The translations under genes and the position numbers were made by a program. A DNA stretch of 64,000 bases, from positions 25,913,928 to 25,977,927 of the forward strand of contig JASWHV010000001.1 of NCBI GenBank assembly GCA_030760725.1, written 5' to 3'. Position 1 is the stretch's first letter. Every line of letters begins with the position of its first letter. The notes under the pieces are model-generated. The model was not told the origin of the DNA and made no database searches. It saw nothing but the letters and a program-made list of their open reading frames with translations. Source of the DNA: Neostapfia colusana (taxonomy: Eukaryota > Streptophyta > Magnoliopsida > Poales > Poaceae). Of the stretch, positions 44,158 to 56,356 are shown one piece after another.

Positions 44158-44748
44158 TGAAATTGCCTAGAGGGGGTGAATAGGCTAAAATACCTGAAAT
44201 AACTTAATTAAATGAGATTAGAACACAAGGGCTGGACTAGTCTGGCTCAGTGGCGGACTAGTCCGGTCTGCTTGCTGGAAAAACCTAAAAGGGCTGGACT
44301 AGTCTGGCTTAGGGCGGACTAGTCTGGTCAAACTGCTGGAAAGGCCTAAAACTTGTTTTTATGGGTTTTTCTCCAGATTTTAGTTTAAAAAATGTGGATA
44401 AAACAACTAGCAATCCTATATGAAAAGTGTGATAGAATATTGAAATGAATTGCAAGATTGTGATGATGTATATTCTAATAGCAAAATAATTAAAACAAAC
44501 CCTAAGCAATCTTGACGTTCAAAGAAATATAAATGCAAGAGAGACACTGAGAAATTTTTCCCGAGGTTCGATTCCACTCAGGAATCTACGTCCCTGTTGA
44601 GGAGTCCACAAAGGACCGGGTCTAACAACCCTTTCCTCACCAAGTCGCCACTAAGGCCAACCCGATTCTTCACTATCTCAAGGGTGAACTTACAAAGTTT
44701 TGGGGCTGCTCACAATCCGAGGCTCCCACTTGATCACTTCCACAAAGC

Positions 44749-47700
44749 TGTAAGGGCCTCAGTTTTTGACACACATTTGCAGTGTTCATCACCACACCAC
44801 ACACCTCATGTGAGGAAGGATGATGAACACAAATTAAGAGCAAGTAACAATTATCAACATGCTCATTAGAGAACAAACTCACACATTGCAAAAGTGGTAT
44901 TTCCCACATGTGATATAGATGGGCTGGACATATGAAAACTCCTACACTTTACTAAGGATGTCCATGCCAAGTTTCACCCAAATTCAAAACCTTTTTGAGG
45001 TCATTTTGGGTATAGTTAGGAAGAGGGCAGTTTGAAACCATATTCAAATTCAAACTGTTTTTATCCCATGAATTTAAAAGTGGGAGGCATATTCTTACTC
45101 AGCACATTTTTGTGAGCTCACACACCAATTTTCACTCCATTTGGAGTTGATCTTGACATGAGCTAAGTGGGACAAATTCAAACTTCATTTGAATTCAAAA
45201 CTGCACTTGTGCTAAAATTCACTCAAACCAAACCCAATTTGAACTTTGATCAATTCAAATGGTTCATGGGTGAATAATTTGAATTACCAGGGGTACTATG
45301 GGGTTCACTGTTTACTACAGTGATTAGGAGTAAATTCCAGAGGTTAAAACCCCGGGTGGGACCCACATGTCATAGAGGGAAGAAGGAGAAACTTTCACCC
45401 AAAGTCAGAGTCTCGGTGGGAAATTCCACCGAGCAGCTGTCAGCTGTGCCACCGAGCAGCTACCGGCGCCACCAGCTGCTTTCCTCTCCGCGCGTTGGCG
45501 CCCAGGGCGGCTTGCTCGCGCCCCCACGCGACCGGCACCGCCTCCACTGAGCAGGAGTCGGTCGGCTTTATCTTCTCGCGGGCAAACCTGAGCAGTGGCA
45601 TTGTTTCTCGCCGCAGCTCTCTGCTCAATCGGGAAAACCAGCAAAAACAATCTCCTCCTTCGTTCCTGAGCTGCTAGACAGCCACCTGAGGTCGCGCACC
45701 ACCCTCCCAACGCCTGAACCACCGGGTTTCGGCCCCTGTTCCCGTGATCAACGACGACCGCCGCAGTTTAGCTGAAGGACGGCGATCGGTCTCACGTGGG
45801 CAGCACGCTACAGCCACTTCCACGGCCGAGCAAGGGCGGCAACAGGAGCGCACGGACTCCACGCTGCTTCCACCTGAAGCCCAAGCCACGCCGTGAACTC
45901 TCGCCGGCGAATTCTTAGTTTTTGCTCCGGCGACCGTAAACCGAGCTTCCGGTACGGCTTCTTTAAATTCTCACTCTATGATCTTTCGGAGGTCATTAAA
46001 TCTTGCACCTAGACGCTGGACTAGACGGCGATCAAGTTCTTTTCTGCATCCGTAGCGTGAAACTGTCTAGGAGTGACAAATTTCGAGCGCGATCGAGGGC
46101 GGTCATGGCGGGCACGATCGGTCACACGGTGCCGACCAACTTGCCGCCATCCCTGGACCTTTTTAACACCTTGTCGAGCTTCCTAGAGGTACACTGATGC
46201 TGTAGGGCCGTTTGTTCGAGGTGTTGGCAGGTTTAGAAACCGTGGTCGACGTGCCGAACCTCAACCGAGGCCGCGGCACGTCGCCGAGCTATTTCCGGTC
46301 ACCCCCAGCCCGACCTGACACCACCGACGTGTTCCTCGACGTCGACAACCCCCTGGCGGCGAGTTTCAGACCATGGGAGGTCCGGCAGCGGCGAGCCGGC
46401 GAGCCCCGAGTCTGCTCCAACGAGGTCAGCGGCGCGGGCGCGAGAGAACGGCGAGAGGAAGAAGAAGTCGGCTGGCCCACGTGTCAGCGGCTGAAGAATT
46501 TAAATCGGGATCGGGTGTGGCCGGGGATCGGCTGTGCTGGCGCGCAAATACCCTGTGAGCTCCGGTGTGCCGGACACCTCCGCGCTCGACACGTGTGGTA
46601 TCCCCGGTGGGCCGGACACCTCCGCGCTCGACGCGTGTCCCCACAGGCCCCGAGAGTTTAAACTTTTCCCCGATTTTCAGAATTCATCCAAACTTCAAGT
46701 CCTCATAACTTTGGCTAGAAAACTCCAAATTGAGTGAACCAAATTTTGCTGGATTCAGCTCTCCGAGTACTTTCCAGCAAATCAAGCTTCACTTCATGAA
46801 ATTCCTTATTTCTCCAGAATTAATTCCTCAAAGTTTAAACTGTTAGGAATTTTAACTGGAGAATCCTTTGGACGAAAATCCTGAAATTTTGCTGGGATGT
46901 TCACCAAAATATCCCTGAACTACCATAAAAATTTCAGATCCAATTGAGCTCATCTGGTCCACCTAATGGTGTGATTAGTGAAACTGTTCCAGAAAAAAAA
47001 TAGAAAATGTTCAGAAACATTTTCAGAATTTTATCTGAAATTGTTTAGCTCATAACTTTAGATTGGAACCTTCAAATTAAGTGAGACCAACTCCATTAGA
47101 ACCCTTTGAAAATCTAGTTTTCAGAAAGTCATAGTTTGTTTCATGAAAATTCCTAGAACACCCTAAGAGTTCCAATTAAGGTCAAGGACATAATTAATTG
47201 TGGAGGGCTCAAATGAGCTTTGCTGCAACTAAAACTTGACCAAGTCTCTGTTTAGGTTGTAACCAAGCCACATTAAAAGTTTCACAGTCATTAGGTCTGT
47301 CTAGCAAGGGTTATAGACTTCACAACTTCAAAGTTAATATAAATGCATTTAAATTTATACATATATTGCTCTTATCATGTAGTCGCTAAGGTCGAGGAGG
47401 AACCCGAAGTCCTAGACTTCGTAACTCCGGAGGAGCAGCTAGCCTACGACCAAGAGCAGCAAGGCAAGCTCCGGTTTGCATTAACCTTTTTCCAAATGTT
47501 TATTGTTTTGAGCACATCTTTGAATATTGTTGTGATTCTTTGCATTAGAGTCTTGATTGGAAACCCAACTACATAGCCAAGAAAACCATGGGTTGGTGTT
47601 AGGATTGAAAACCTCGTTAGCCACTGCATTGCTAAGATAGAGTAGGATTCGGTACAAGTCGAGTAGTTGGAACTACTCGCGAGCATAGGCTAGAGGCACA

Positions 47701-48876
47701 CGACTCGGGTAGTGATAGCACATGAAACACATGGCAAGAAGATGAGACCAAGCGGAGGTTAAGGGCAGCAGGACTTTGGGGCCTGTGTGCTGTAGCTCCA
47801 CTTGTGTCGATTGAGGACCGAGCCGTGTGCGGGCCTGTTGAATAAGCTAGAACAGTACCGAAGACCTACCGGCTATATGGGAACCGGGAAACTGATGTAA
47901 CTCGGGTAGCTGGGTGTTGAGGCATAGCTGGTTGTTCATAGGGTAGGTTGAGAGCTCGAGGTGTAAATCGGCTGGCGGCACTGAGATGCGCGTGCAGAGA
48001 CCTCTTGCTCGGGACGATTGGACCAGTTCAACATTTGGCTAACGGGTGAAAGGTAGTCGCGTACGGCGTCCGTGATGGTTGTTGTAGGCAACATCGAGTA
48101 CGGGCGTACGTGACGGGTTGTTCGGGTAACCCTGCAGGTGTAAATCGATTATAATCGCCGTCCCTCGCGGTCAGTGAGTACCACTTGTTCACTGTACCGT
48201 GACGTAGAAAGAACAGGCTAGTTACATGTTAAAATGTTGCTGATTGAAAGATGGACATTGATTGTTAATGATATGCTGTAGCTTAGAGCTAACTAAAGTT
48301 CTTTTCAACTTTGGGCAAAGTACATGAGAGAAATGCGTTTATTGTTTGATTGCGGCTCTCTCATGTGCCTTAGCGTAAGGTTCTCCACAACCTGCTGCTA
48401 AAACTTGAAAGTAAGGTTCTACTAATTAGGCGAGTCCTTGCAACTGATTTTTACCTCATGTAACCCATTACCCCATGTAGAAGTTCCATGTTTAGGTGAG
48501 ACGGGTCAGACTTGCTGAGCCTTCGTGCTCACTGCTTGTGTTTGAAGATTTTGCAGGGTTCTATGAGGAAGGGACTCCCGAAGAGGAGACGGAACCCCAG
48601 GAGGGGAACCCCGTCGAGTGGGAGTCGTGCACGCCACAGAGTTAGTGTGCGTGTGTGCTAGCAAGGACACGTTCGAGGGCTGAACGTGCACTTGATGCTT
48701 AGTCTACGCCCGTGAGTGTAGACTGAACTTATTTTGATGTAAACATGTTCATAAACTTGTTTATGTAATAAAATTTCCGCTTCCGCTTTGTACCTTTGAC
48801 GTGTGTTATACGGTGCTGTGCAACGCAGCACCCCTCAGCGTGATCCTGGCTCGACAGGACCCATGGGGTCGTGTCA
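44749..48876 (+). mobile_element. Solo LTR H (family of chromovirus I), 4128 bp
   Basis: It runs from TGTAAGGGCCTCAG to GGGTCGTGTCA, the same termini as the I LTR in the opposite orientation, and is flanked by AAAGC (44744-44748 and 48877-48881). The undisturbed target, CACAAAGCTTCACGAG, is visible at 59269-59284 in the other B LTR. Many substitutions and indels separate it from I, so it is older. No internal sequence remains. Confidence 0.95.
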
Positions 48877-49099
48877 AAAGCTTCAGGAATCTTACAAGCC
48901 ACAAGTCACACCAAGTGCACGAGATCACTCCAAGAGCCTAAACGCGAAGTTCTTCCTTCTCCTCTTCTCACACACCCAAATTCACTCAAGATTTGATTCA
49001 AGAGGGTGAGTAGGCAAAGGAGAAGGCTTGGAGAGGCTCTAGGAAGGCTATGGCGGCACTAGGGTTCCAGAGAGTTGTAAATGAAGTCGGGACATCTCT

Positions 49100-49106
49100 T
49101 TTTATA
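49100..49106 (-). promoter_or_regulatory. LTR TATA box of copia B (3' LTR copy)
   Basis: The minus strand reads CTATAAAAAGAG; the 5' LTR copy at 59497-59503 reads CTATAAAAGGAG. Confidence 0.6.
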
Positions 49107-49901
49107 GAAGTCCCGAAACGAACCATTGCCACCTACCAAAAGTCCGGACTAGTCCGCCTCGCAACGGACTAGTCCGATCTCACACATGAACTCTTTTTCC
49201 GGGTGAGTACGGACAAGTATGGAGAACCCGGACTAGTCCGACCACTTAGGCGGACAAGTCTGGTCCACCAACACTTAGTCGTGGGAGCTCTCATATCACA
49301 ACCATTCGGACTAGTCTGCCTCATAACGGACTAGACCGAACTCACACAGGGACTCTTTGTCCGGGTGAAAATGAACTAGTCTGGCTAGCCCGGACTAGTC
49401 CGTCCACTGAGGCGGAAAAGTCCGGTCTACCAGGACTTAGTCCCAAAACACTCTCACCAAGAGAGAAACGGACTAGTCCGTCCCCAAATGGACAAGTACG
49501 AACTCAATCAGGAGCTCTTAGTCCGCTTCAAAATGGACTAAGCCGTAGGACTTCCGGACCAGTTTGGCCTCTGGCCCGGACAAGTCCGGCCTGCCCAAGT
49601 TTACCTTTCTTGCACTCTCCACTAAGGACTTGACACTTCTAACGCTTTGAGGTCTCTTTTATGATATCAATGCACGTGACACACACACCCTCACTTTTAC
49701 ACGGCTAGCCTACTAAAGAATCAAGTGAAACCCTAATTTCTAATCTTCGAGTCTTCGAGTCGTTCTTCATCCTTTTCCTTTTTAAGAACTTAGGTGTCCG
49801 CCTTAGAAATATCCTATGCTTATGATCATCTCAGCTCATTAGTCTCTTAATTGTCATCATCAATCATCCAAAATCCACGGGGATACCTAGATGCACTTAC
49901 A

Positions 49902-49915
49902 ATCTCCCCCTTTTT
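49902..49915 (-). other. Polypurine tract of copia B
   Basis: The minus strand reads AAAAAGGGGGAGAT directly before the 3' LTR start TGTAAGTGC. It closely resembles the PPT of copia A (62911-62922). Confidence 0.85.
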
Positions 49916-50323
49916 GGTGATTAATGACACCACATTAAGTTTCAACATAAGAGGTAAAAATTTGATTTTCATAACAAGTGTATGTATGTAAAACTCCCCC
50001 TAGATGTATGCAAGAGTAAAAGAGGGGAAGTGACATACATTCACATGTTATGGTGGGGTGCCTACGTGTTGTGCTAAAAAATGTGATAAGAAATAACCAT
50101 AGCAAGGAGCAACAATGATCAAATATAAGCCATAAAATCCAACATGTAGTTTTACATAAAAGAGACATAATGCATAAAACATAGAGATAAAACATAAAGA
50201 TAGTCATGTCTAAGGATCTATTACAAGACTAGGAGATGATAAAAAAATACATCCTCTTCCCATCTCTCCCGCTTTGGCATTAAGGCACCAAAAAGGAAAA
50301 GAGGGAAGAAGATACGCCTAAGT
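49916..50323 (-). other. Spacer between env-like ORF and PPT of copia B
   Basis: An AT-rich region with no convincing frame. A second purine-rich motif (minus strand TAGGGGGAGTTTTAC, near 49995) may be an additional PPT-like sequence, as is common in Sireviruses. Confidence 0.5.
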
Positions 50324-52110
50324 CTACTCGTCATCTTCTTTGTCTTCTTCCTCATCGCCATTTTCATCGCTCTCCGTGGCCTCCGTATCCTCTTCCTCAT
50401 CGTCGGCGGCAGTGGATGGAGGCATGGTCTTGGAGGAGCTTCCATCTTCCCTGAACTGGGCGAGCTCATCAGCGGTGAACTCTGGATATGGAGTGAGTTC
50501 CCCATCACTCTCCTCGGTAGGAGACATGGGTACCTCAAGCTTGTCACACACAGCCTTTAGGTACTTCTCCTGATGCCTCTCCATGCGTCGTGTTCGGACC
50601 TCCACACGCCGACAAGAGGCGAAGAGTGCGTTGAAGCACTTGAAGAATCCGCTCATGGACTGCGGAGGAGGAGATGATGGGTGAGCCGCTGATCTAGGAG
50701 GGGCCGCTGAGCTGGAAGGAGGTTGAGCATTTTCCCTTCTTGAGGGTTCTGGCACAATAGGGGGTAGCTGAGGACGAAGAGGTCGATGAGTGACATCCTT
50801 GACAAGACAATTTCCGACACCTTCTCAATTAAGCACATGATGTACGGTGCATATCCACATGAGCGGTTCGGGGTGTGAGAGATGTTGAATATGTCATCAT
50901 AGATGTTCTCAACAAGGTTGAACTTCTCTTCACCATCTATCAAGAGGACGAGATGCCTTAAGTTTTCTTGAATCACCCCTGCATCTCCATCCTTAGGGGC
51001 TATAGTTCTCCTCAAAATCCGGTTGATGATGCTATAGAATGGCTTGATGTTCCTAGCAAGCCTGGCCTCATAGGGAACATGACTAGGATACATGTAATCA
51101 AGCTGATCCCTGTCCACTGCCTTGAGGTTGGAAATGATAATCTCATGGTCCAAGTGCTACTCAAGGCCAAGTATCTGAGCAAACCTCTCATAGGTGACTG
51201 AGTACTCCTCTCCATGATTCATCCAGGTGATTTTCCGGTCACCGTAGGTGGAGAAGTACACAGTGGTGTAAAACTGCACAATCACCTCAATGTTCCAGTC
51301 ATACTTGAAGCCCATGATTTTCTTGATTCCATGGTGCTCTGTGGCTTCAATCATGGCATCAAAGGCTTTGTGCTTCCTTTTGGCCATGTAGTCCCAATCT
51401 ACCCATTGAGCTTGAGCGACTGGGGCCTTCATCTTTAGGTACACTAAGCGGTAGTAGTCGCAGTGGAAGTCACACCAAAACCTAGGGTCGGTTGTGTGCT
51501 TCTCATAGTCATAGATGTTATCCATCCTCAGCCTTCTCGCCTTCTCAGCCCCCTTTCCTTTGAATACGAATGCCGGATTGTTGGGCTGCCGGTTTGGATC
51601 TCTAGCAGGGGCAGCCATCTTCAAGGGGCCGATGGGCTTCAGTTGCCCTTTCTCCCTGATTACTATCCCTCCTGCCAACTTTGTCGGTGCCTTGGCAGTC
51701 TCCTTCTTGTTCTTGGGCTCCTCAGGAATCGGAGCCTTGCCTTTCTTCGGGTCACGAAGAACCCTTCTCTCAGATTACTTCTCCTTCTCCTTTTCCCGCT
51801 CTTTGTCTCCCAAAGTGACCAACCTCTTCCTCTTGGGCTCTACCGCACTAGCAGCTTGGGAGCTTTGGGCTTCACGTTCGGCCCTTTTCTTTTTGTGTTG
51901 ATCCACCAAGGATTCTTCAACGGCTTGGGCAATTTGTGCCTCCTCATCGAGGTCATGTTTCTTCTTTGTTCTTGCCTCTCGACGGACGGCTTCTTTAGCC
52001 GCTTGGGCCTCCTTTGCCGCTCTCTCTTCGGCCATGCGCCGATGAAGGGCTTGTCGAGCCTCCTCAGCCGTAGGACTTGGAAGAGGAGAGCTTTGTTCGG
52101 AGTCCGACAT
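50324..52110 (-). pseudogene. Env-like ORF of copia B, broken
   Basis: This gene lies downstream of RNase H, the position of the env-like gene in Sireviruses. The start 52110 (MSDSEQSSPLPSP) follows an acceptor-like TTGTTTCTCAG. The N-terminal 110 residues are a charged Ala/Glu/Arg helix with a KRKR basic patch. A stop lies at 51775. The middle part (51678-51157) contains RFWCDFHCDYYRLVYLKMKAP and EVIVQFYTTVYFSTYGDRK...RFAQILGL, resembling a domain common to plant transposon extra proteins. An in-frame TAG follows at 51154, then 130 more residues. After a shift near 50750 the C-terminus is Ser/Pro-rich with an acidic tail. I see no signal peptide or clear membrane segment, so a true envelope role is unproven. 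Confidence 0.7.
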
Positions 52111-52115
52111 ATTTC

Positions 52116-52860
52116 CTGAGAAACAAGAGATAAGAGGTCAAGGAAGTGGAATATTGCGAAAGAATTCACTAAAAATGGCTAAAGTTGGAGTTTGTCCTGT
52201 GTAAACCGGACTTGTCCGTTAATGGGCCAGACTAGTCCGCCCAAGAACGGACTTGTCCGGCAAGAAATTGGACTAGTACGGGTTGCACAGAAAGAACCCT
52301 AACTCTAACAATTTTTGCAAAAACTTTGAATCAGGTCTCAATACTTCTAGGCTACGATCGCATGGACACTAGGAACCACATTTGTTAAGAGGTTTCTAGC
52401 AAAAAACCTAAGAATGAAGAAAAGGAAGGATTTTGGTTAGATTAAGAATACCTCTTGAAATCTTCAAATGCGATGAAATCGGAGGCGAAACTTGAGCAAC
52501 GAAGCACAGAGAAGGATTTCTGCACTCCTTAGAGCTCCAATCCGTGGATTGGACGAGATTTTTGGTGGAGAAAAGCGAAAATCGCCGGTGAGGGGCGTTT
52601 CCCTCTTGAGAGAGAGTTGAAAGTGAGAGTGTGAAGGGTGAGAGGGGTCTGGCCACCCCTGGGAGGTTAAGTCCCCAGGGGCCGGACTAGTCCGACCTGG
52701 TGCTCGGACAAGTCCGGTTGGCGAACCAGAGCCAGGCTTCTCTGGGGCTGGACTTGTCCGGCCTCCCAGGCGGACTAGTCCGGTTTGGACTTGTCCGCTG
52801 AGAAGTCCGACCTTGACAGCCAGGACTTGTCTGTCCCATGGGCGGACTAGTCCGGCTATA
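52116..52860 (-). promoter_or_regulatory. Gene-like leader and intron upstream of the env-like ORF, with LTR-type palindromes
   Basis: In sense order there is a cluster of CGGACTAGTCCG / CGGACAAGTCCG palindromes (about 52860-52680), a CT-rich stretch like a plant 5' UTR (about 52650-52600), and a donor-like CAAGAG|GTATTC at 52451. An AT-rich segment with a second palindrome cluster (about 52300-52210) follows, then the acceptor-like TCTCTTGTTTCTCAG at about 52116. This suggests a separate transcription unit with a leader intron of about 335 nt. Transcription is inferred. Confidence 0.5.
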
Positions 52861-53097
52861 TGCTGAAATTCATATAATTTGAATTTTAGCTCAAGGATAT
52901 GATCCTTTTTGGACAAGTTTTTGCAAATATCTTTGGCAAACATGGTCAGTAATCATACATCAAACAAACAATGACCATATTTGATGAAGAATCCTTTTGA
53001 ACATAGTTTTCATGGAGTAAAAGGGGATTAGGGTAGTATGTTGAAAACATGCGGATTTTTGAAGTTTATAAACAAGCAACAAAAAGATGTGCACGCC
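52861..53097 (-). other. AT-rich spacer after RNase H of copia B
   Basis: No frame or motif of note between the end of pol and the palindrome cluster. It may hold the end of the pol transcript or the start of the env-like unit. Confidence 0.4.
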
Positions 53098-56000
53098 TCA
53101 AGCCACGTTTCGAGAATCTAGGATATTCAGTTCACCCCTTAGATCACAAAAGCGTTTCTCATCAAGGATTTTTGTGAAGATGTCCGCCAATTGCTTCTCA
53201 CTCCTAACATGAGAGATAACGATATCTCCCTTGATAGCGTGATCTCGCAGGAAATGGTGATGGATATCGATGTGTTTGGTTCTAGAATGCTCCACGGGAT
53301 TGTGAGCAATCTTGATGGCACTCTCATTGTCACATAGGAGTAGAATATGGCTCAAAGTGTAACCGATGTCCCTAAGAGTTTGTCACATCCATAGGAGTTG
53401 TGCATAACAACTCCCGGCTGCGACGTACTCCGCTTCGGCTGTGGATAAGGCAATGGAGTTTTATTTCTTTGAAGACCACAAAACCAAGGACCTACCAAGG
53501 AATTGGAATGTCCCTGACGTGCTCTTCCAATCTACCTTACAACCGACATAATCGGCATCGGAGTATCCAATAAGATTGAACTTGGATCCCTTGGGATACC
53601 AAAGTCCTAGGTTAGGAGTATGAACCAAATATCTAAGAATCCGCTTAACGGCCGTCAAGTGACACTCCTTAGGAGCGGCTTGGAACCGTGCACACATACA
53701 CACACTAAGCATTATGTCGGGCCTAGATGCACAAAGGTAAAGCAAAGAACCTATCATGGAACGAAATACCTTTTGGTCCACACTTGGACCATCTTCATTA
53801 AGGTCCAGATGTCCGTTGGTTCCCATTGGAGTCTTGATGGGTTTGACTTTGTCCATGTTGAACCTCTTGAATATGTCCTGAGTATACTTGGTTTGACTTA
53901 TGAACATTCCTTCCTTGAGTTGTTTGACTTGGAATCCTAGGAAAAACTTCAATTCCCCCATCATTGACATCTCGAACCTTTCGGTCATTATCTTTGAAAA
54001 CTCATCACAAAAAGATTTGTTAGTAGAACCAAATATAATGTCATCGACATATATTTGGCAAACGAATAAATCATCGTTAAAATGCTTAGTGAAGAGTGTA
54101 TAGTCGGCTTTTCCTATCCTAAAACCATTTTTAATAAGAAAATCTCTAAGACACTCATACCAAGCTCTAGGAGCTTGTTTGAGGCCATAGAGGGCTTTCC
54201 GAAGTTTAAAGACATGGTTAGGATACTTATCGTCCTCAAATCCAGGTGGTTGCTCCACGTACACTTCCTCCTTGATCGGACCGTTGAGGAAAGTGCTTTT
54301 CACATCCATTTGGTATAGCTTGAAATCATGGTGAGTAGCAAAAGCAAGCAAGATACGAATTGATTCAAGCCTAGCTACGGGAGCAAAAGTTTCATCATAA
54401 TCCAAACCTTCTACTTGTGCATATCCCTTTGCAACAAGTCTTGCCTTGTTTCTTGTTATAACCCATACTCGTCTTGCTTATTGCGGAATACCCACTTGGT
54501 TCCCACAACATTTGCGTTGGGTCACTTCACGAGTTCCCACACTTGATTTCTTTCAAAATTATTGAGTTTCTCTTGCATGGCCACCACCCAATCTGGATCT
54601 CGTAGTGCTTCTTCTACCTTGTGGGGCTCCAAGGAGGAAACAAAAGAGTAATGTTCACAAAAGTTAGCCATTCGAGAGCGAGTGGTCACCCCTTTGGAGA
54701 TATCTCCTAGTCTGTTGTTGACGGGATGATCCCGTTGAACACTTTGGTGCACTCTTGGATGAGGTGGTTGAACTCTTTGATCTTCATCTTCATTGTCGCT
54801 CTTTTTTTCGTCTATCCCTTGATCCAATCCTCCTTCTTGACTTTGATCGTTCTGATATTGTTGAGGTTGGCCTTGCTCATCTTGAGCTTGATCATGAGGG
54901 GGAGACATATCTTCGTTTGTTGGGTGATCATTTGAGTCTTGAGGATGTTCTTGAGGAAAAATGTCTCCAAGTGCCATCCTTTTAAGTGCTTCTTGTGGAG
55001 TCTCTACTCTATCTAGCACACTTTGATCAACTTGTTCCACTTGGGAGCCATTACTCTCATCAAACACTATGTCTCTCGCTATTTCAACAATTCCGGAGGA
55101 TTTGTTGAAGACACGATAGGGGTAGGTGTTTGAGTCATAACCAAGCAAGGAACCTTCATCAGACTTTGAAGCAAACTTCAAAGTCCTAGGCTTCTTGTTT
55201 AGAATATAACACTTGCTCCCAAAGACACGAAAATAAGAAATGTTGGGTTTGTTACCGGTTAGAAGTTCGTAAGACGTCTTCTTCAAAAGTCGATGAAGAT
55301 ACAACCGGTTTATGGCATGGCAAGCGGTGTTAACCGCTTCCACCCAAAACATGGGCTGATGTCTTGTACTCATCAAGCATGGTTCTTGCCATCTCAATAA
55401 GAGTTCTATTCTTTCTTTCAGCCACCCCGTTTTGTTGAGGGGGGTAGGGGGCTGAAAACTCATGCTTGATGCCTTCTTCATCCAAGTATTCTTCTACTTG
55501 AGTGTTCTTGAACTCGGTGCCATTATCACTCCTTATGTTCTTGATTCTTAAGGAGAACTCGTTTTGAGCTCTTCTCAAGAATTTCTTGAGCACATTTTGA
55601 GTTTCGCCTTTGTCATGCAAAAAGAACACCCAAGTAAACGAGAGTAATCATCTACAACAACAAGACCATATTTGTTACCGCCGATGCTTATGTAGGAGAT
55701 TGGACCGAAGAGGTCCATGTGAAGTAGCTCCAAAGGTCTTGTAGTCGTCATGACATTTTTGGATGGATGTTGAACTCCAACTTGCTTTCCGGCTTGACAA
55801 GCACTACATGGCCTGTCCTTATTAAAAACAATATTTTTCAAGCATTGAATGTGTTCTCCCTTGAGAAGTTTTTGCAAGTTCCTCATCCCAACATGGGCTA
55901 GCCGTCTATGCCAAAGCCATCCCATGTTGGTCTTCGCCATTAAGCATGTGTCAAGTTGAGCTTTGTCCGTGGTGAAATCCACAAGATAAATCTTTCTCTT

Positions 56001-56335
56001 GAGCACACCCCTAAAGGCGATTGAGTCATTGCTTCTTCTCAAGACAGACACACCCTCATTAGTGAAAATACAATTATAACCTTTATCACATAGTTGGAAT
56101 ATGGATAGAAGGTTATAATCAAGGGAGTCAACATGCAAAACATTTGAAAGAGTATGATGGGGAGAGGTAGCAATTTTACCGATGCCAAGGATTTTCCCTT
56201 GGCTATTGTCCCCAAAGTATATTCCTTCACTTGGATCTTCGTTTTCCTCATATTCCACAAACATCTTTCTCTCTCTGGTCATATGGTTTCTGCATCCACT
56301 ATCGAGTACCCATTTTGATCCACCAGAGGAGCATG
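53098..56335 (-). pseudogene. pol: Broken pol of copia B (protease, integrase, RT, RNase H)
   Basis: The protease signature KWVLDSGCRNHMTRE is at about 56275-56310, with a TAG shortly before. Integrase HHCC is LWHRRLAHVGMRNLQ...CSACQAGKQ; core blocks are LELLHMDLFGPISY, SDNGTEFKN and QQNGVAERKNRT. Shifts lie near 55600 and 55400. RT starts near 54660; CGA to TGA after WELVK (about 54520) and a one-base shift near 54450 break it. YVDDIIFGSTNKSFCDEF is near 54040. The RT frame stops at 53461 (SSKK then TAA for CAA). RNase H continues (STAEAEYVAAGSCYAQLLWM; LLCDNESAIKIAHNP) to 53098. Confidence 0.88.
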
Positions 56336-56356
56336 CCTACAAAATAGAGTTATGCC

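Larger units (their letters stand above)
44158..49901 (-). repeat. 3' LTR of copia B, split by solo LTR H
   Basis: LTR parts are 44158-44748 and 48882-49901, matching 58687-60297. It carries clusters of the palindrome CGGACTAGTCCG and variants (44235-44340 and 49150-49600). A minus-strand TATA box is at 49100-49106. Confidence 0.92.

Noticed and set aside
44158..44748. A separate short repeat family at the left of copia B
   Set aside because: The segment is simply the first part of the B LTR, separated from the rest by solo LTR H; lengths match 1611 bp exactly after removal of H.
49150..49600. Regularly spaced palindromes that could suggest a CRISPR array
   Set aside because: Units are degenerate, spacing is uneven, there are no cas genes, and the context is an LTR in a eukaryote.
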